Shown here in pieces: positions 6,734 through 8,938 of a DNA stretch of 8,938 nucleotides (positions are counted from its first letter, which is position 1; each line of letters begins with the position of its first letter). This DNA is from Methyloprofundus sp. GTDB lineage: Bacteria > Pseudomonadota > Gammaproteobacteria > Methylococcales > Methylomonadaceae. The stretch spans positions 1 to 8,938 of the forward strand of contig WTCN01000275.1 in assembly GCA_013138555.1 (NCBI GenBank), read 5' to 3'. The notes under the pieces were generated by a model. The model ran no database searches. It saw only the letters and a program-made list of their open reading frames with translations, and was not told the DNA's origin. Made by a program: the position numbers and the translations under genes.

Positions 6734-6769
6734 AAAAAAGCCTGAGTTTGTAAAAACTCAGGCTTTTTT
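6734..6769. terminator. Strong bidirectional intrinsic terminator between sodB and sspB
   Basis: A perfect 16-bp stem (6734-6749 with 6754-6769) closes a 4-base GTAA loop. Its arms begin with six A and end with six T, so either strand yields a GC-rich hairpin with a U tract. It sits about 70 bases after the sodB stop and 11 bases after the sspB stop, serving both converging transcripts. Confidence 0.95.
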
Positions 6770-6779
6770 ATTATCTTGC

Positions 6780-7151
6780 TTATTTGACGACACGAAGGTG
6801 TGGTCGCGGCGGATTATCTTCGGGCGGGGGAGTGCTGTCTTCCTCTTCCTGGTCAAAGACCATGCCTTTACCATTTTCTTTTGCATATATCGCCATAACA
6901 GCACTTACTGGGGCTAGAATATGTGTAGGCTGACCATTAAATCGGGCATTAAATTCAATGGTCGTATTGCCAAGCGATAGATCTTGAATAGCTGCCGAAC
7001 GAATATTTAATACGATTTTATCATCTTCAATATAATCCTCAGGAAGTGTTGCATGCGGGTGTGTTGCATCAACAAGTAAATGAGGGGTTAATTGATTATC
7101 AGTAATCCAGTCATAGATAGAGCGAATTAGATAGGGTTTTAATGAGGTCAT
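6780..7151 (-). CDS. sspB: ClpXP protease specificity-enhancing factor SspB
   Basis: SspB is a dimeric adaptor that binds ssrA-tagged products of stalled ribosomes, and some other substrates, and hands them to ClpXP. The 123-residue product has the family core: KPYLIRSIYDWITDNQLTPH (residues 5-24), DDKIVLNI (43-50), IEFNARFNG (65-73) and AVMAIYAKENGKGMVF (84-99). A flexible acidic and proline-rich linker (about 100-115) leads to the C-terminal ClpX-binding tail RPHLRVVK, nearly identical to that of E. coli. The linker is only about 16 residues, and the whole protein is about 40 residues shorter than E. coli SspB. The start codon overlaps the sspA stop by 4 bases (ATGA), indicating translational coupling. 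The name is secure. Confidence 0.96.
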   Translation of the reverse strand: MTSLKPYLIRSIYDWITDNQLTPHLLVDATHPHATLPEDYIEDDKIVLNIRSAAIQDLSLGNTTIEFNARFNGQPTHILAPVSAVMAIYAKENGKGMVFDQEEEDSTPPPEDNPPRPHLRVVK

Positions 7152-7789
7152 TTTTTGCTGGGCGGTTTAGCCATTTCTTGCTCTTCTTCGCTTAAGCTTG
7201 CTTTAAAGCCTTCACGACTAAATATGCGTTGAGCGTATGCGTTAATGACGCTGGCACTTTCAGGTAATTCAATGCCGATACTATGTAAGCGCCACAGTAA
7301 GGGAGCTAAAGTGCAGTCGATGAGTGAAAAGTCTTCACTCATAAAGAACTCATGTGCTGAGAATAATGGGACTGCAGCAATAAGACTTTCTTTGAGCATT
7401 TTCTTAGCGCGTGCAGACTTTTTTTCTCCCGAGTTTAATACTTCACCTAGCAGGTGATACCAGTCCTGATCAATGCGCTTAATCACCATGCGCGCATAGG
7501 CACGAGACACAGGGTCCATTTGGTGTAGCGGCGGATGAGGGAAGCGTTCATCCAGATACTCCATGATGATGCGTGAATCATATAATACTAGATCACGCTC
7601 GACCAATGTCGGTGAAGTGCCATTTGGATTTAATTCCAACAGACTTTCTGGTGGGTCGTTAGGGTCAAAATATTCAACTTCAGCGGTGACACCTTTTTCG
7701 TGTAAGGCAAGCCTTGCACAGTGGCTCATAGCACAAGTAGGTGAGGAAAATAAGGTCATGACTGAACGGCGAGTGTTAACAGTTACCAC
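7148..7789 (-). CDS. sspA: Stringent starvation protein A (SspA), RNA polymerase-binding GST-fold regulator
   Basis: SspA has a glutathione transferase fold but acts as a transcription regulator that binds RNA polymerase with sigma-70. In E. coli it is needed for stationary-phase acid tolerance and phage P1 late transcription. The GTG start gives 213 residues against 212 in E. coli, and it places the functional surface motif PHP exactly at residues 84-86 (YLDERFPHPPL). Other landmarks are RRSVMTLFSSPT, LNPNGTSPTLVERDL, SRIIMEYLDERF and SLIDCTLAPLLWRL (C-terminal domain). An in-frame TTG at 7798 would add three residues, but GGGAG directly abuts it, whereas that motif is 9 bases from GTG 7789. 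Cys19 and Cys24 (PTCAMSHC) lie where glutathione transferases carry their active-site loop. The gene is co-transcribed with sspB. Confidence 0.95.
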   Translation of the reverse strand: MVTVNTRRSVMTLFSSPTCAMSHCARLALHEKGVTAEVEYFDPNDPPESLLELNPNGTSPTLVERDLVLYDSRIIMEYLDERFPHPPLHQMDPVSRAYARMVIKRIDQDWYHLLGEVLNSGEKKSARAKKMLKESLIAAVPLFSAHEFFMSEDFSLIDCTLAPLLWRLHSIGIELPESASVINAYAQRIFSREGFKASLSEEEQEMAKPPSKK

Positions 7790-7798
7790 GAATCGCAA

Positions 7799-7803
7799 CT
7801 CCC
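7799..7803 (-). promoter_or_regulatory. Shine-Dalgarno that decides the sspA start
   Basis: The minus strand reads GGGAG here. Spacing to GTG at 7789 is 9 bases, which is normal. Spacing to the upstream TTG at 7798 is zero, which would not work. This supports the GTG start and the E. coli-like length. Confidence 0.75.
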
Positions 7804-7832
7804 AAATAATTAAGGATTAGACAAATATTAGC

Positions 7833-7841
7833 ATTATAGCA
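7833..7841 (-). promoter_or_regulatory. Extended -10 promoter of sspA-sspB
   Basis: The minus strand reads TGCTATAAT, a perfect -10 hexamer with the extended TGn motif, about 45 bases before the GTG start. No good -35 box is visible 17 bases upstream, which extended -10 promoters do not require. It implies sspAB is transcribed by itself here. Confidence 0.7.
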
Positions 7842-7936
7842 TACCTGAAGTGAGTGAGGTGTTTGCTTTTAATTTTGTTGTCTAGGTTACGTCATAAGCT
7901 ACTGTTTGTTTTAGCTTTAAGGTGAGTTATTAGAAG

Positions 7937-7955
7937 GCGGGGCTGAAGGCCCCGC
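7937..7955 (-). terminator. Probable terminator hairpin of the right-edge gene
   Basis: A perfect 7-bp GC stem (GCGGGGC 7937-7943, GCCCCGC 7949-7955) with a 5-base loop lies 22 bases downstream of the stop of the minus-strand gene. The following T tract on the minus strand is weak (CTTCTAATAA), so termination may be partial. Confidence 0.6.
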
Positions 7956-7977
7956 TGCCATTAATAAAATTTGCAGA

Positions 7978-8938
7978 TTATTGAATTTCTGTTGCGCTAA
8001 TCACTTCAAAATATGCTTGACCATTGTTAGTGGCAGCATGGAATTGCAGGATAACAGAATAGCCAATACCATTACTAGTATCTGTGACGCGAGGAATTAA
8101 GACTTGCTGATTTTCAGGGTTATAGGTGGCACGGTAAGCATCTACTACCTCTTCAACACTGAGAGCCTGAATATCCGCTAAGATAAATTTAAGCGTATCG
8201 TCAGTACTACGAGCCTTATGAGTTTGCTGCTCCAGAGTCGCTTGATAGACCTGATCGTTGACACGCACTTTGGGGAGCATTAATTTGCCGCTATTCCCGT
8301 CGAAGGTCGCTGAGTTTGCTATTGCATCACCTGATGCTAAAGGGTTAAGGCCAGTGCCAGTGATTTTTATTGCATATTGGTCATCGCTGTTTGGAGAAAC
8401 TAAAATATATTCTTCGGTAGTAGGGTAAGATTTTACCTCTCCCGGTATCTCGTTACCATTTTCATCTGTTGTTGAGGCCTTGTGGCCATTTGCAGGGAGT
8501 GCGGGTTTTTCTAAAACAACTGATCCCTGTCCGCAGGATTCACCACCAGCATCACCCTTTAAAGGGGATGAGATGGCAATTAAGTAGTTTCTTGCACCAT
8601 CGCCTACACCAATATCAACACTATTACTCTCACCAAAACAAGGATCTACTACACCGATAAGAGCACCTTCAAAAAAACCTGCATTATAGGCTAGGTACAT
8701 ATGATTTGAGTGACTGGGATTAGCAAGGCCGCTAATAATTTGTTGACCACTATTATCTATAGAGGAACCAGTCTCATTGAGCCAACGACGAAACTCATAG
8801 GTTCTCTCTTCCATTTCTTTAGTTAGTAAGTCACTATCAAATACATAAAGTACCCAGTTCCCCTTGTTCTTAGTACAGCTGGTGCCTTTAGGACAAACTT
8901 CCAGAGTAATAATTTCATTACCTGCACTCGCTAAAGAA
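7978..8938 (-). CDS. Hypothetical, probably extracytoplasmic protein with two C-terminal beta-rich repeats (5' end outside window)
   Basis: I do not recognise a named family. The frame stays open to the right edge, giving 319 visible residues, so the methionine encoded at 8814 is probably internal. The visible start contains a closely spaced cysteine pair (VCPKGTSC, residues 15-21) followed by GNWVLYVFDSD, then a helical stretch, and further cysteines at about 100 (DPCFGES) and 135 (ESCGQG). Four cysteines, many Gly/Ser/Thr/Asn residues and short alternating beta-type segments suggest an exported protein with disulfides, which is an inference. The last 110 residues are two copies of one motif: ATFDGNSGKLMLPKV...VYQATLEQ...LKFILADIQAL, then ATYNPENQQVLIPRV...GYSVILQF...AYFEVISATEI. 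CPxGTSC followed by a WVLYVFD strand distantly recalls FimT/GspH minor pilins, but the long C-terminal part does not. A hairpin terminator follows the stop. Confidence 0.8.
   Translation of the reverse strand, partial: SLASAGNEIITLEVCPKGTSCTKNKGNWVLYVFDSDLLTKEMEERTYEFRRWLNETGSSIDNSGQQIISGLANPSHSNHMYLAYNAGFFEGALIGVVDPCFGESNSVDIGVGDGARNYLIAISSPLKGDAGGESCGQGSVVLEKPALPANGHKASTTDENGNEIPGEVKSYPTTEEYILVSPNSDDQYAIKITGTGLNPLASGDAIANSATFDGNSGKLMLPKVRVNDQVYQATLEQQTHKARSTDDTLKFILADIQALSVEEVVDAYRATYNPENQQVLIPRVTDTSNGIGYSVILQFHAATNNGQAYFEVISATEIQ
7984..8133 (-). repeat. Second copy of the C-terminal protein repeat
   Basis: This segment encodes the unit starting RATYNPENQQVLIPRV and ending AYFEVISATEI, directly before the stop codon. 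The spacer from the first copy is about 9 residues (SVEEVVDAY). Confidence 0.6.
8161..8313 (-). repeat. First copy of the C-terminal protein repeat
   Basis: This segment encodes the unit starting SATFDGNSGKLMLPKV and ending LKFILADIQAL. It aligns with the next copy through an AT(F/Y)(D/N) start, a (L/I)-P-(K/R)-V strand, a (V/G)Y strand before L(E/Q), and a closing hydrophobic strand. DNA identity between the copies is low, so the duplication is old. Confidence 0.6.

Noticed and set aside
7199..7789. SspA as an active glutathione transferase because of Cys19/Cys24
   Set aside because: The PHP surface motif, exact family length and sspB linkage mark it as SspA; to my recollection cysteines at these positions also occur in other SspA proteins.
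7245..7820. Plus-strand open frames of 70 and 85 codons inside and upstream of sspA
   Set aside because: They are antisense to the well-supported sspA and lack ribosome binding sites and recognisable sequence.
7978..8814. Treating the methionine at 8814 as the start of the right-edge gene
   Set aside because: The frame remains open to the window edge with protein-like sequence including a cysteine pair, and no Shine-Dalgarno is properly placed before this ATG.

Overview
The window reads as a piece of a moderately AT-rich gammaproteobacterial chromosome. The evidence is the trmD-rplS gene pair, a RapA/HepA-type RNA polymerase recycling ATPase, an iron-type superoxide dismutase with E. coli-like spacing of its metal ligands, and a linked sspA-sspB pair with the typical ClpX-binding tail on SspB. 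REP-like repeats beginning GTAG fit the same group. I cannot name the genus. No rRNA, tRNA, CRISPR array, phage module or intact transposase gene is visible.

Layout. Positions 1-597 hold the 3' part of trmD, followed 2 bases later by rplS (600-947) and an intrinsic terminator. Converging on that terminator from the minus strand is a short ExeA/MshM-type AAA+ ATPase gene (1041-1982). Next is a gap of about 365 bases before the preferred rapA start. It contains a MITE-like element (about 2104-2296) with 13-base imperfect terminal inverted repeats, a flanking TTTGTA direct repeat and an inverted pair of REP-like hairpins at its centre. Its right end supplies the first in-frame ATG of the rapA reading frame, although homology to RapA starts only about 20 codons later. 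rapA runs to 5095, followed by a TPR-like protein with an acidic C-terminal region (5183-5911), sodB (6083-6664) and a strong bidirectional terminator.

On the minus strand are sspB and sspA, overlapping by 4 bases and read from an extended -10 promoter, and then the 3' part of an unrecognised gene that runs off the right edge. Its visible product looks extracytoplasmic and ends in two tandem copies of a roughly 50-residue beta-rich unit.

Most genes are housekeeping: tRNA modification, ribosome structure, RNA polymerase recycling, superoxide detoxification and stress/proteolysis control. The less ordinary signals are the MITE-like insertion that rebuilt the rapA 5' end, the shortened RapA interdomain segment, the orphan ExeA-like ATPase, and the repeat-bearing partial gene at the right edge. 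I see no multi-gene system here that I would call new.
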